Below are positions 45,910 through 57,182 of a stretch of DNA of 64,000 bases, in pieces; the stretch's first letter is position 1, and every line of letters begins with the position of its first letter. The translations under genes and the position numbers were made by a program. The DNA comes from Isochrysis galbana (taxonomy: Eukaryota > Haptophyta > Isochrysidales > Isochrysidaceae). The stretch lies in contig CM030936.1 of NCBI GenBank assembly GCA_018136815.1, positions 4,973,207 to 5,037,206 of the forward strand, written 5' to 3'. The notes beneath the pieces were generated by a model that was not told where the DNA came from, ran no database searches, and saw only the letters and a program-made list of their open reading frames with translations.

Positions 45910-48114
45910 ATGGGGTGTGCGTCGAGCAAGGAGGGCGCGATCACCGACCCTTCGAAGCCTCGCAACCCGGCCGGCATGGTCGCATCCAAGGCGCCGGAAC
46001 GCTACACGTTCACTGACATTGAGACGGTCTCCGATTCGAGGAGTGAGGCGAGGAGTGAGTTCAGTCCCTCCAGCTTCTGGGATCGGCTGGCCGAGCTAGG
46101 CGTCGAGATGGCACCGCCGCTAGACAGCCGAGCCTTCGTCTCCGGTGACTTTGTCACCATCCACGGAGTCCCCGGCAAGGCGCATCTCAATGGGACTGGC
46201 GCACAGGTGGCCTTGGTGAAGGGTGACAACGTGCTGCTCAACCTTGAGGAAGCCAAGCCAGGCGAGCTGGCAGTCTCGGTGCCGCGCAAATGCCTCAAGC
46301 TGATCCCACCTGTAACATCCTTGGGTGTATCGCTCGCATTTCTTGAGGAATTCTGCCACCAGCATGGCGACCAGCTTGTCGGGAAGACTTCAGCACAGGT
46401 GGCAAAGCTCATTGTGAAGCCACTGACAGAGCGGGCGCAGTGTTCGCTCGCGCATGCTCTCTCGCGCACACGCTCTACCGATCCTAAATCTGGCCGTCCA
46501 CTTGCAGCCGTTGCCACCCACTACATCATCCACTCGGCTCAAGACGCGTTCGCGCACCTGTTTGAAGCACTGCATGCACACTTCAAGGAGCAAGCAGACT
46601 CGGTTTATCTGAGCATCGATCTTTTCACGATTAACCACCACGCCCCGGTCGAGAGGCCCAAGATCTGGTGGACAAAAGTACATAGGGAATTGCTGTCTTC
46701 CATAGGAAACTCCTGCCTGGTCATGAGGCCCCTGAGCAATCCGGTCCCGTTGGAGCGCTCTTGGTGCCTGTGGGAGATCCTGAGCTCAACGCTTGGCGAT
46801 GGTAGCCTCGAGATTGTGCTCCCACCAGACGAGAAGGTCACGGTCCAGGAGGCGATCAAGAATGAGTTTCCCACCATAAGTGTGGCGCTTTCTCGAGTCG
46901 ACTTCAAGACAGCGAGTGCAACGCTCGTCGAGGATACCGAGACGATTTTGCGCACAGTTGAGAGCACCATTGGAGTTGAGGAGGCTAACGACAAGGTGCT
47001 CACTGCATTGCGCAAGTGGCTTGCTCGCATGGCGTTCGACATGCTGGCCACTTTATCTGACGAGGAGTGGGGAACCTCATCGCTCATCAATAATCTAGCT
47101 ACATTGCTCAAAGAGCAGGGCAGATTCGCCGAGGCCGAGTCCCTGTACCGCGACGCTCTCGCCGCGCGCCGCGAGCATAAGGGCTCCAAACATCCGAAAA
47201 CACTCCTTGCAATGAGTAATCTCGCGCTTCTTCTGCAGGAGCAAGGCAACTTTAATGAGGCTGAAGCCCTCTTTCGAGAGAATTTCGAGGCACGCCTCGA
47301 GACGTTGGGCGAAAACGACCCACTCACACTCATGGCCATGCACAATCTAGGAAAGGTTCTCAAGGATCGAGGTTATTTGAGCGACGCTGAAAAATTGTTG
47401 CGCTCCGCGCTCGAGCTGCGCACGCAAGTACTTGGCGAGCACCACAAGGACACCATCTCCACGCTCAAGATACTCGGCCTGGTGTTGCACGACGGGGGGA
47501 AGCTTAAGGAGGCTGAGCTCATTTTCTACAGGGAGCTCGAGGCCATGAGGGCGGTCGCCGGCGAGCATGATCCGGAGACCCTTGCGTCAATGAACAACCT
47601 CGCCTTGCTGCTCCAAGACTTGGAGAACACAGATGCGGCGCTGCCCCTCTTCCGCGATGCCCTAGATTTGAAACGTAAAGTTCTGGGTGATCGCGACCCA
47701 GCAACGCTCACGGCGATGAACAACCTCGCGATGCTCTTGCAAGATTTGGGGATGACCGAGGAAGCAGAGCCCCTTTTCCGGGAAGCTTTGGCCTCGCGCC
47801 AGGCCACCCTCGGAGCAACTCACCCTCGGACCCTGACCTCCATGAACAATCTGGCTGGCCTCCTTTTCGTTGAGTGCCGATTTGCTGAGGCTGAAATATA
47901 TTACCGCCAGTGTCTCGAGGCGCGTCGACGCATGCTAGGCAACGGCCACCCAAGCACCTTGGACTCGATGAACAACTTGGCACTCGTACTCAAGGAACAG
48001 GGCAAGGACCAAGAGGCGGAAAACGAGGCGTTAGAGTACATCCGCGCGAGTGGCCGGGTTTCGGAGATCCTGGATGACGATGCCTGGGGAGACGATCCAT
48101 ACGATGAGGACTGA
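45910..48114 (+). CDS. N-acylated TIR-like and kinesin-light-chain-type TPR protein
   Basis: Single exon, 734 residues. The N-terminus MGCASSKE is a textbook site for myristoylation at Gly2 and palmitoylation at Cys3, so the protein is probably held at a membrane. Residues ~205-375 form a domain common in algal and other protist proteins (THYIIHSAQDAF, LSIDLFTINHH, WW, PLERSWCLWEI), which in layout resembles TIR/heterokaryon-incompatibility folds. Residues ~390-710 hold about eight TPRs of the kinesin-light-chain type (SLYRDALAARR, MNNLALLLQ.., LG..HP.TL). The C-terminus is acidic (DDDAWGDDPYDED). Such proteins are thought to be adaptor or sensor scaffolds; no ligand is known. Strong GC3 bias supports the frame throughout. 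ATG 45910 is chosen because it opens the acylation motif. Confidence 0.85.
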   Translation: MGCASSKEGAITDPSKPRNPAGMVASKAPERYTFTDIETVSDSRSEARSEFSPSSFWDRLAELGVEMAPPLDSRAFVSGDFVTIHGVPGKAHLNGTGAQVALVKGDNVLLNLEEAKPGELAVSVPRKCLKLIPPVTSLGVSLAFLEEFCHQHGDQLVGKTSAQVAKLIVKPLTERAQCSLAHALSRTRSTDPKSGRPLAAVATHYIIHSAQDAFAHLFEALHAHFKEQADSVYLSIDLFTINHHAPVERPKIWWTKVHRELLSSIGNSCLVMRPLSNPVPLERSWCLWEILSSTLGDGSLEIVLPPDEKVTVQEAIKNEFPTISVALSRVDFKTASATLVEDTETILRTVESTIGVEEANDKVLTALRKWLARMAFDMLATLSDEEWGTSSLINNLATLLKEQGRFAEAESLYRDALAARREHKGSKHPKTLLAMSNLALLLQEQGNFNEAEALFRENFEARLETLGENDPLTLMAMHNLGKVLKDRGYLSDAEKLLRSALELRTQVLGEHHKDTISTLKILGLVLHDGGKLKEAELIFYRELEAMRAVAGEHDPETLASMNNLALLLQDLENTDAALPLFRDALDLKRKVLGDRDPATLTAMNNLAMLLQDLGMTEEAEPLFREALASRQATLGATHPRTLTSMNNLAGLLFVECRFAEAEIYYRQCLEARRRMLGNGHPSTLDSMNNLALVLKEQGKDQEAENEALEYIRASGRVSEILDDDAWGDDPYDED

Positions 48115-49044
48115 TCAACTTTGGGGCATAGCTCACGTTCTCGCATTGAGTGCGGGTCAGCACCATAGATCGCCACAAACACGCGCTCTGCTCGGCGGGA
48201 GATTATTGTGTTGGACTTTTGGTATGCTTGACATGTCTGCACGTGTGCATGATCGCCAGATCGAGCAATGGACAGCTTGGGGTTCACCTCTTACAACTTC
48301 GCAAACGTGAGTAAGCTGACGAATTCCTCACACAAACTCCTTGAAAAAAATCTGAAGCACAAACTTCTCCTTGAGTTGAGACCAAACGTAATAATGTAGT
48401 AATAAAACATCTGAGCGTTAGTACCACTACTGCTACTAGCCCGGTACTATCACGACACCCCTCAGCGCACCTGCCCGTGCGCCTTGACGTGTGCTGTCAC
48501 TAGACACATACGCATATGCACCCCTCTGTCGCATCCGCGATCGACTTAAGACCTTCTGCCACTTCTAGGGCGGTCAAACAATGTTTTTTAATAAGGGGTG
48601 AAAAAATGACCATCTCAGAACTGAGGAAATTTAAGGATTTTTTTTCGGGAGAAAGTTCCCGATACACCCAACTAGCACATATCCGGGGCCCATTAGGACC
48701 CGGACCCCCCCCCTTGGGCCCCCACAACAAAACGTAATCAAAAACTGACAAAAGACGCTAAAATCGCAAAAGCTCAAAAAGCCCAACTTCGAACCGATGC
48801 CGGGCGCGCTGCGTGGCCGTTTTCGACGATCCATCCGGATGGCGGACCCCACCAGATACCATATACGCATATCCCACCCGGATGGTCACGCCAATCGGGC
48901 AGGCCGCGCGCCGAACCCTCGTCGAAATCACCCACCCGCCGAGCCCATTGAACGTTGAGCCGTCGCCGAGGGAGGCCCGGAGAGCCCAACTTCGAACCGA
49001 TGCCGGGCGCGCTGCGTGGAGGACTTTTCCCCCAGCGCGAAGCC
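48115..49044. repeat. intergenic with family C short form and a 15-bp shared motif
   Basis: Bases 48412-48547 are the short form of the family C element at 41862-42880. TAGGGCGGTCAAACA at 48566-48580 recurs at 55989-56003 (inverted) and 62120-62134. Bases 48776-49020 contain two copies of CCCAACTTCGAACCGATGCCGGGCGCGCTGCG about 200 bp apart. No gene is supported. Confidence 0.55.
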
Positions 49045-50330
49045 TACCCTCTCGCTCCTTTCGGTTTACGCACGTAGATTCCCTCCTTACTTTCTACATA
49101 TTCGTTCGCTGTAACCGCCGTTCGCAGTCGGCTCTTCCGTCGCATCGTCGCTCTCTCGTCGGCTTTCTCTTCCTTGTTTCCTTCCTTTTGTGTCCTCCCC
49201 GCCCAAGTGGGGAAAGATACGTTAGTGTAGGGAGATGCTAGGTGAAATTTGAGTGTGCGTGTCTTGGATTGTTGTCGGACTAGTCGGATTGGTATCCTAT
49301 CGGCCTCTGTCACCCACGTTCGTCTGACGAATTGGAATGGCCCATAGATAGGGCCTGAGGGCAATGAGGAGGGAGGCATGCCGGCAGCAGGCGCGGCTGA
49401 GGAGACGACTTCGGAGACGCTGACGGGCTGAGGCCCGTCAGCAGAGGAAGGCGGGCAGGCGGGCTTGAGCGAGGGCGAGGACGGCGGCGAGAGCGACATC
49501 GAGCGAGCGGCGAGAGGCGAGGGCGAGTGTGAGGAGGGCTGTGATGGCAGGGGCTGGCGGCGAGGAGAGGAGGGATTGTAGGGTATGAGTGTTACGAAAG
49601 CGAGAGCGACGAGAGCGAGAGCGACGGATGACGACTGACAACAGGACGACGGACGACGGACAGAGACACCCAGGAAAACACTCCGACACTCGCCCCACGA
49701 CTTTCTCACACAACTCGACTAAAATCAAACCCAAACACTCCGGCCAGACGACGACGGACGACGATCAGAAGGCGATCTGTCGGCGATCCCGTCTGGAAGG
49801 GGAATCGCACCATAACGGAAACGAGGGGCAATCCTGCCGCACAGGATTCCAAGAGACCTATCGAATAAGACGAAAGAAGTGCGGTGTGCTTTAGGGGGAG
49901 ATACGAAGAGATTGCAAATTAAACCTGATTGCAATCACTGAAGTAGATAGAGAAACGCGGGGAAGATAGCGAATTAAACCTATTTGCGAGGCAGCGAAGA
50001 GCGACAAAGAATGAAACAATAAATTCGAATGGCGAATGGAGAGCCGCGCGCCAAACGCCGAACCAAGACGGAAGACGTGATGAGCGACGCACCGAGGAAA
50101 TACGAACATTCGAGAATCGATAAGAACGCGGAACGACGAGAATCGAGAATCGAGAACGAGAAATGAAGAACGATAAGAACGCGAAACGACGAGAATCGAG
50201 AATCGAGAATCGAAGAACGAACGACGAACGACGAACGATGAACTATAACTATAACGATAAGAATCCGCATTGGCTTTTTCCAACTACCCGCCCCTGTCGG
50301 AAGCCGAGGGAGGTGCCCCACCCCCACCCT
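49045..50330 (-). mobile_element. family D retroelement-type leaders and Ser/Pro-rich frame
   Basis: On the minus strand, 49880-49750 match 41072-41230 inverted, 49600-49320 match the copy at 9560-9960 (MSLSPPSSPS frame), and 49300-49045 match the leader at 30930-31195. Simple ACGAGAATCGAGA repeats lie at about 50130-50240. No polymerase domain is present. It is incomplete and treated as a fossil. Confidence 0.45.
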
Positions 50331-50603
50331 CAGACTCAGACAGAGGGTGGGTATGATCCCTATACCGAGGGCGCCGGGTATCTTCCGGTCGCCTCGGTCG
50401 CGCCACAGTCACCCCTCTCCTCCCGGAATGGAAGCCTCCCGGAAGCCCGCAGGGCTCCCGGCCATCCATTCGCCCCCTTCACCAACGTCCCGCCGCCGAT
50501 GTCCGCCACCTCCCCGGGGCTGAGCGCGGTGGAGCTACGTTGCATGGAAATGATCCAATCCATGGCAGCGCAGTTCACCCGACAGCTCGCCCCACCACAC
50601 TAG
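50331..50603 (+). other. coding-like Pro/Ser-rich stretch ending in a helix
   Basis: A plus-strand frame (open from 50163) reads GGYDPYTEGAGYLPVASVAPQSPL and ends with LRCMEMIQSMAAQFTRQLAPPH and a stop. The pattern of a Pro-rich region plus helix resembles the gag-like frame near 32 kb, but no similarity beyond composition is visible. Confidence 0.25.
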
Positions 50604-51592
50604 AAACACTAGCCCTGACACGCAGTGCAGGAAGGAGGTCTGTGTACTAAAACTGAATAATATCATTAGAGATTTTAGCTAGTCATTACATCACAATACT
50701 ATTATTACACTGTCATATGATAACATTAGTTTCCTCATATGAGGACCTGATATTAGGTCCTGATATGAGGTGTAAGTGTAAGGTCGCCGAGACCTGACAA
50801 CCTGACACCTGACGGCGCAATTGGGGGAGCAGCTCGTGCTCCTCGCGACGCAGGCTTGGGCGACGCCGCCCTAGGCAGAGGATGGGGAGGCGGCAAGCGC
50901 CCCGCGCAGCAGCCATAGGTTGGATGAAGAGGCAGGTTGCGGATATTTTTATCCAACGAGCAGACGAGACCGGTTGCCACCCTCCCCCCGCATGACACCC
51001 TCCCCTAAACAAAGGCCCGCCCCACCCAGCCTCGAGCAAGGCCCGAAGCAGTGCACACGGGCCGAGCCCTCGGAAACAGAAGACAAAGGAACGACGGGGG
51101 AAGCGGAAAGGGGAGTGAGCGGGGGCAAGAGCGATGCCGGCGCATTCCTTGTGTGGGTAGTAGACTAGCAGCGTTAGCGGCATTTTCAAGAGTTTTTTCA
51201 TCGCGAATGGGCGCCGGCGACATTGCGAGGATTTAGTCTATAGCTACCCACTCGCTGCCAACCTAAGGCAAAGGCGAACATCAAAGCCCGTTTTCATCGA
51301 TCGTCGAGGATGGACTTCTTTAGCTCAGAATTTCGGTTGAGAGTATGGTACCACGTTCTAGAAGTGACCAGAACGATGAGATGTGTGCTCGCTTCCATAT
51401 GCAAGCAACTACGTCGTGCCCCGTTTTGCTGCTCTCGCAACGCACCGTGTCTGAAGTGAAGATTTACTACCGAAGCTCCGTGTCGAGCCTTGAATTCTTC
51501 ACCCTGACCAGTTCCACAAAGCTTGTCTTCACTCTCGTCCGAAGGCTGCTTGTGCGATGAAGATGAGACCCATCCTACACAAATATGCTCCT
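50604..51592. other. no gene supported
   Basis: AT-rich at 50640-50800, then GC-rich with short frames on both strands and no recognisable domains. The 3' UTR of the exchanger gene would fall just below 51593. Confidence 0.5.
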
Positions 51593-54500
51593 TTAGGATT
51601 GTATCTCAACAACGGCAGAGATGACTAAAAACGCTGCGTAGAGAATGAATAGATAAATCGAGTAAGATCGAGGCACAGTGTACGCTCCTCCATAACTTGG
51701 AAGAGGGAATGCAATGCAGTGCGACGTGAGCGCGATAAAGAGGAAGACGTATGCGATGTGGCACTGTAGCGAGATCGGGGTCTTGATCGGAACGCCGTTG
51801 ATCGCGGTAAAAAGACTTAATGAAACTCCACATCCCTGCAACAATCACCAATCGGGACCGTAAGGGCATGAAAGCGGGAGTATATGCTGTGTTGGTCGCA
51901 CCAAGGCTGGCATGCGTGCAATAAGGTATTTGGATACAATGCCATATTCACGCTGTTCCGACAAAAGAATTGGTTGTGAAGCTCCACAAAGATTAGCGGG
52001 GTTAAACGTGCCAGCATGATACTAAGTGTTGGAGAGCCAAAGCAAGCCGCGACTGCCATCCGCGCGTCGGCGTTTTTCGCCGCGGCAGTATCTGCAACGA
52101 AGTCTCCGACGGAGTTTCCAATGGCGATGACTGTCACGCCTAAAATGGAAGTCGAGATGCCCCAAATGTGGCCTATGGATTCAATGATTGCGACTACCTG
52201 AACGAGATTCGTGTGGTAGCCGCGATCCACGTCAGGACTGAGAAGAGCAAAACGTGGCAACGGTGATAATGTGCAGAGTTGCAGTGCGTCTGGGGGATCA
52301 AACCTATGTGGCGGCGTCGTTGCAGAATTCACCTCGTTCGCGAGAAGATCAAGCCAAGCGACTGTGACCACAAATCCAACGAGGACGAGCAATGCGTGCC
52401 AGCGTGGCAGTTTTCGTGGGTCCGTGGCATGCATAAAAAACGCGGATAAGGCGACGCCAGCTGCGACCAACGGTGGCCACAGGAGGACGTGACTAGCACC
52501 TGGCACCGTCTGTTGGAGTGCCGCGTCCATCGTGCCACCCGAAAGCTCTACCAAGAGCAACATGAGCGCAAACGGTGGCGTCAAGATGAGGATAGCACGG
52601 CGCGAGTGTCCCCAGCCGCAATCGGCAGCGGGTATCGAGATGTATCGGAGCGTCATGAGCGGCCATTCAAGAAGGAACAAGCTCGCATACACCACCGACA
52701 TTATGGGCCTGCGTTTGGAGGATGGTAGTAGATCACTAAGAGAGTGGAAGCAGTTCTCTTTACGAGCTGCAAGGACACGGAAAGTCGCGCGTGCGTCGCA
52801 TAGCGGACTGTGGAAACGCATCGCCAGTGTGAGCTCGCCCGCAATCATCGGCAACAGAGAAGACGAGCCCAGGAATGCCATCGTTCTCGCCCTCCGCAAC
52901 CAGCCCTTCAGCAAGTGTCGTCATGCTAGATGCTGATACCAATCGGCTGCACGTGCATCCTCCATCACTTCCCATAGGACCAGCGCTCGATGTCAATGAA
53001 CACCAGCCTCGAGTGACTTGATTACCGCTCAATGAGGCCGTGGCTTCGCGTCGCGCACACGACGCCGCACCATCGGGCTAGCAAGAAGGAGAGTAGGGGA
53101 GGGGGAGGGGTTAGTGACACGATCGCACACAATCCACAATTAGTCGAGTCGCACTCAGCTCTTCATGGGGGCTCAACAAGACTTAGGCGGAGCCGGCGAT
53201 TTGCGCGTGACGTACTGCTTGTGAGTCTACCGTCATATCTCCCCTTCGGCCTATCCAACCAGGAATGGGCGGTGCGTGGAAGGAGCCAACTGCCATTTCC
53301 TCCATTTCTTTTGGGCATGAGCCGAAGGAAGGTGCCGATGCGCAACCATGAAAAGCACGAGCATCGCTTGATACGGCTTCTTCAGGTGACAACGGTGGAT
53401 GATGCGGCGAGCCCAACCCGAAGCGCCCTACACTGCCACGCAGAGAGGCCCGGACGCTTGAGTGCAGCGACGATCGAGCGAGGCTAGAGTATCGCAACCG
53501 GCGTGGCTGAGTCGTACGCCAAGCGCGGAAGCGCCATAGGCGTGGCAGAGCCACAACGACTGAAATGTAGCCAACGTAGAGGAGTAGGAAGGCAAGAGAG
53601 AGCACAAGCCCGATGGACCCGTTCGATGCGCAACCCTTCGATAACAGTGGTATGAAACGCAAGATTAGCAACAGTGCACGTGCTTCCCATGAGAGCTTTG
53701 TTTCACACGGCAACCGTCCTCCCGTTCAAGTTTTGAGCCATGCCCACGCATGTGCTCAAGCATCCGTGGGGGGCGGAAGCACGCACGAGAATGCAGAGCA
53801 CTGAAAGTACATACATGCCAATGTCCCGCCAGAAGGCAAACGGCTCAATAGTCCATGTGCAAGGGCTTCGACTCGCGCTGGTGTCCCGCGCCTCACTCGC
53901 ACCCCTGTTGTGTCTACCATCAGGTAAATAATCTATGCAATCACGGTCAGCACATGCGTTGATCCCCGGGCGACATTCTTGTTCGGCCGCGGTTTCGGAA
54001 GCGGATGCATGGTGTGCTAATGGCTGTGGCGGCAATTCGTTCTGCGATGTTGCCTGGTGATGTGGCGAGTGGCAAGGGGTTGAAAAGGCAATCACGGCGT
54101 GTGTAGAAAAGAAGGAGGCCTCATGGGGAACCGCATTCATCGATGATGTTAGCAAACGCTTACGGAGCTCCTGCAAAGGCGCACGAGGTGGCATGGCCAC
54201 CCACGCCACGGCACCTGCAAGAAATGGGCGTAAACCGGTCGATGGGGGGAGCCGCCTTCCGCCTTGCACGCTCTTGCCACGTGGGCAAATTCCGCACGTT
54301 CGCTCAGCCGGCACTGGTACAATCATAGCGGCCTATTTGAAGGCCACTGGCTGGCCGGGCGGAAGGCAGTTGTCCATTGTTGCCCTGGGGCAAGACCTTT
54401 TTTGCTCACCGAGGACAACTGTCGCGGTGAAAACGGCGCCACCGAGAATATCGGACAGCAGCAGCGGGAAGTCTGTTTCGCGAGCAACAGCGATGGCTGT

Positions 54501-54914
54501 GAAGACATCAGGGGCGCCATTCCCGAATGCGAGTAGTGTGATGCCAGCCACATCAGGCGGGAGCCTCAGCAGGGCAGAGAGATAATTGAGCTGGGGTATG
54601 AAGAAGGCGTCGGCGGTTGAGCCGAGCGCACAAATGAGCATCGAGAGCAGGACGGCGCACGTCAGCCCAAACGGGACAGGCGAGCCACTAAACTGACAGA
54701 AATACATCGTGACGTAGCTCCCAAAGACGCCTGCGTCAGAGAGAGCCGAGAAAGAAGGCCATGAGGCCCCCAACCGCTGGGCGTTTCCGCCCTCCTGGGA
54801 CGCCGGTGTGGAGCGCGCACCTGCGCCCGTCTCCACACAAGCCTGCGCGGCCGCAGCGCACTCGTCGGCGTGCGAGCTCAGGAAGCGGAGAGTGCACGAG
54901 TCGGGCTCCCCCAT
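51593..54914 (-). CDS. NCLX/CCX-type cation (Na+/Ca2+) exchanger
   Basis: This is a multi-pass antiporter of the CaCA superfamily, cation/Ca2+ exchanger branch. ATG 54914 begins exon 1 (54914-54410), with the first alpha repeat (STADAFFIPQL, DVAGITLLAFGNGAPDVF, ILGGAVFTATVVLG). Other exons I can place: 53932(?)-53787 with FAFWRDIGMYVLSVLCIL; from 53635 with GLVLSLAFLLLYVGYI; ~52914-52333; 52197-52012 with the second alpha repeat (GVTVIAIGNSVGDFVAD, CFGSPTLSIML); and 51835-51593 with two last helices and the stop. Junctions seen: GTGAGC at 54409, GTGCGT...AAG 53636-53786, GTGAAT...CAG 52198-52332, and GCACGT...CAG 52011-51836, a GC-AG intron that restores ML-GCGVSLSL. The boundaries in the cytosolic loop (52.9-53.5 kb) and the exon 2 start are not fixed. 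NCLX works in mitochondria of animals; the location here is unknown. Confidence 0.75.
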
Positions 54915-54999
54915 TTGGCGCCCACCGCCGGACCGACGGATCCCGCGCCCCACTCTCAACTAATAGGACTTTAACTCCACACAGAAGAAAGAGACTATG

Positions 55000-55217
55000 T
55001 GTCAGAGTTTTCTTGTTGACCTAGTTAATCCTAGTACTGAGGGGCCGTGACTCACATCGGCAGCGGAGCCCCTACCCCGCGATGTCTTCTGTGCAGAGGT
55101 ACTTTACTGTTTATGAATACTTTACTCCTAGAGCTCTAGTGTGAAGTGTGTGGCTTGGGAGGGATGCTAGCCAACAAGACGCCCTCTACAATCTACGACA
55201 ATATAAATTCTATGCAC
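55000..55217 (+). mobile_element. LTR-like copy, copia-related (probably solo)
   Basis: It starts TGTCAGAGTTTTCTTGTTG like the LTR at 6962-7200, shares CTACCCCGCGATG and GCTAGCCAACAAGACG, and is preceded by a purine-rich stretch (AGAAGAAAGAGA). No coding part follows or precedes it, so it looks like a solo LTR or fragment. It lies 86 bp upstream of the exchanger start codon, on the opposite strand. Fossil. Confidence 0.6.
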
Positions 55218-55349
55218 TGTGCACTGTGCACTGTGGCAAAAATAGAAAATAGGGGGTCCGTCAGCCACCGCCCCCCCCCTCCCCCCCCGATCGGACCTTC
55301 CGCCCGTTTCCGAGCTCTTCTCTGCTCTCCTCCGCCGAGGTTTCCACCT

Positions 55350-55720
55350 TCAACCTTCCGTCGGAGCGAAGCTCGTTTCCTCTTTGGGAACGAGTCGCGA
55401 AGACGCACCGGCGGCTAGCGCGGCGCTCAGTTCATCCGGGGAGCCCGGAACGGGCTCCTCAGGAGAACGGGGAGGGTTAATGACGGGCATGTGAAATGGA
55501 CGGGAGAGTGGCACGGAACGCGAAGCGGAGGGACGGAGGACGTAGGAAAGGGCGCGGCGAGCAGATACAGATACCGCTTGACTGGGACTCGTAGGGACTC
55601 GTAGACTCGAAAGGATGACTCGGAAGACTCGGGGCTTGGGGTACTCAGGGGGCTGCAGGTCACCAACAGGCGATACAGTGGGTAAAAACACACAGATCAA
55701 CACTCTGCACTCAAACACTA
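55350..55720 (-). mobile_element. retroelement-type module repeated at 32640-32990
   Basis: On the minus strand it matches 32990-32640 closely (GACTCGTAGGGACTCGTAG on the plus strand, CGCTAGCCGCCGGTGCG, CATTTCACATGCCCGTCATT), and its distal part also matches 10690-10790. It encodes the same short Pro-rich frame (PFHMPVI.PPRSP). Fossil debris of unknown class. Confidence 0.5.
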
Positions 55721-55890
55721 ACACTAATAGACACTAACAGGCTACAGCTACAGACTACAGACTACAGAGAGCAGAGGGACGAACAAACAAAGAGACTATG
55801 ACTATGAGAGTACACTCTCCTCTAATCCGAGGGTTCCCATGAACGGAGAGTTCTGGGGTCCTCGCAGCAACAACAAAAGAAAGGTCATGT

Positions 55891-56066
55891 TGTCATGTTC
55901 CGTCGAATATGGGCACCATATCCAAAAATCTCGTAATGAATCCTCAATCTTGACTTGGTCAATTTTCACCCTTAGAAGTTAAAATAGCTGTTTGACCGCC
56001 CTATAGTCATTTTATTATTGGATAAAAATAAAATTTCACATGGTCATCGTTCGACGGAACGCGACC
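55891..56066. mobile_element. short MITE-like element, TTCCGTC family
   Basis: The left end TGTCATGTTCCGTCGAATATG and the right end (reverse complement GTCGCGTTCCGTCGAACGATG) form imperfect ~20-bp inverted repeats around ~135 bp of AT-rich DNA. TGTTTGACCGCCCTA (55989-56003) inside it is the inverse of the 15-bp motif at 48566 and 62120. It ends about 140 bp before the DUF501 start codon. Confidence 0.55.
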
Positions 56067-56203
56067 TAGGGGGGTGGAAAGGGGGGGGGAGGAAGAGCGA
56101 GAGAGGGAGGGAGGGAGGGAGGGAGGCCGGACGGGCGCGCAGGCTGGCGGGCGGGGTCGCTTCCCCCTCTCCCGCCCCCTTCTCCACCTCCAACTCCCTC
56201 GCG

Positions 56204-57075
56204 ATGGGTTTCGAGTTCACGGCCGAGGACGCACGCTGGCTTGCGGAGGTGCAACATCGCAAGATGCTTGACGCGCGAGTGCGTGTGCTTGGCGTTCCAG
56301 CACGTCACCCTCAGACGGGGACTCCGCAGGTCCTCTCGCTCTACCCGCTGCGGACCACTGCTCTCGAGCAGCGGCCAGCCGGCAGCCGAGGGTGCGCAGC
56401 GCCAGACCACCGGTGTCACGGGCGCTCCAAGTGGACGTCCGAGGCGCCGGTGCCATGGGTGAATCTCTACTGGCTCGTCGACCCAAAAGTTAGTCGCGAC
56501 GTCGGTCGGCTCGAGCATCTGGGCTACATCTCCGTGTTTTGTTCCAGACTGGCCCATGACGAATGTGCAGCAGCCCAGCAGCTCATGTCGCACAATCAGT
56601 ATGGCGCAGCCCGCTGGGAGGTGCTCAGCGAGGCGGACAAGGCGTACGCGCAAGGTGAGGGGTATTACGACGTGCTGAGGTGCACCGGAGTCGGTGGACT
56701 CCGATATCCCAACCAGATTAAATGCTTGCACACCCACTACGCGCATTATCTTGCAACCGGCAAATCAGTAGTTGGCTCGTGGGTGCAGGAGGTGCTTGGC
56801 GCAGGAGCAGCCAGCGAGATGATACCTGCTGAGAAACTTCTTGGCGATCACGAGGAATGGAAGGCTCACATTGCTTCGATGGGCGCGCCGCTGCCGGACA
56901 AGGATGTGACGCCACTTGCCAAAGGGCTAGGCGGCGCACAAGGGATACGGCTTAAGCGGCATGGCAGTTCGACGCGTCGAGGGCCCAAGGGTATACGCTG
57001 GTGGAAGGCCGCCGCGATGGTTTCAGCAGTGCTGGCCGTCGCCTTAGCGGCCTCGTTCTCGCTCGGACGTGTGCG
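56204..57075 (+). CDS. DUF501-family protein with a C-terminal membrane segment, truncated by gap
   Basis: ATG 56204 opens at least 290 residues that run into the N gap. The core matches DUF501 (NLYWLVDPKVSRDVGRLEHLG, then GVGGLRYPNQIKCLHTHYAH and GSWVQE, including the Cys-His-His cluster), a family of unknown function known mainly from bacteria and plastid-bearing eukaryotes. A basic linker and one hydrophobic helix (AAAMVSAVLAVALAASFSLG) end the visible part, suggesting a C-terminal anchor. The stop is in or beyond the gap. If the middle contig is inverted, the remainder should be sought on the minus strand just below 28968. Confidence 0.8.
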
Positions 57076-57175
57076 NNNNNNNNNNNNNNNNNNNNNNNNN
57101 NNNNNNNNNNNNNNNNNNNNNNNNNNNNNNNNNNNNNNNNNNNNNNNNNNNNNNNNNNNNNNNNNNNNNNNNNNN
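57076..57175. other. assembly gap (100 N)
   Basis: Exactly 100 N, a placeholder gap between contigs. Confidence 0.99.
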
Positions 57176-57182
57176 CACTCAC

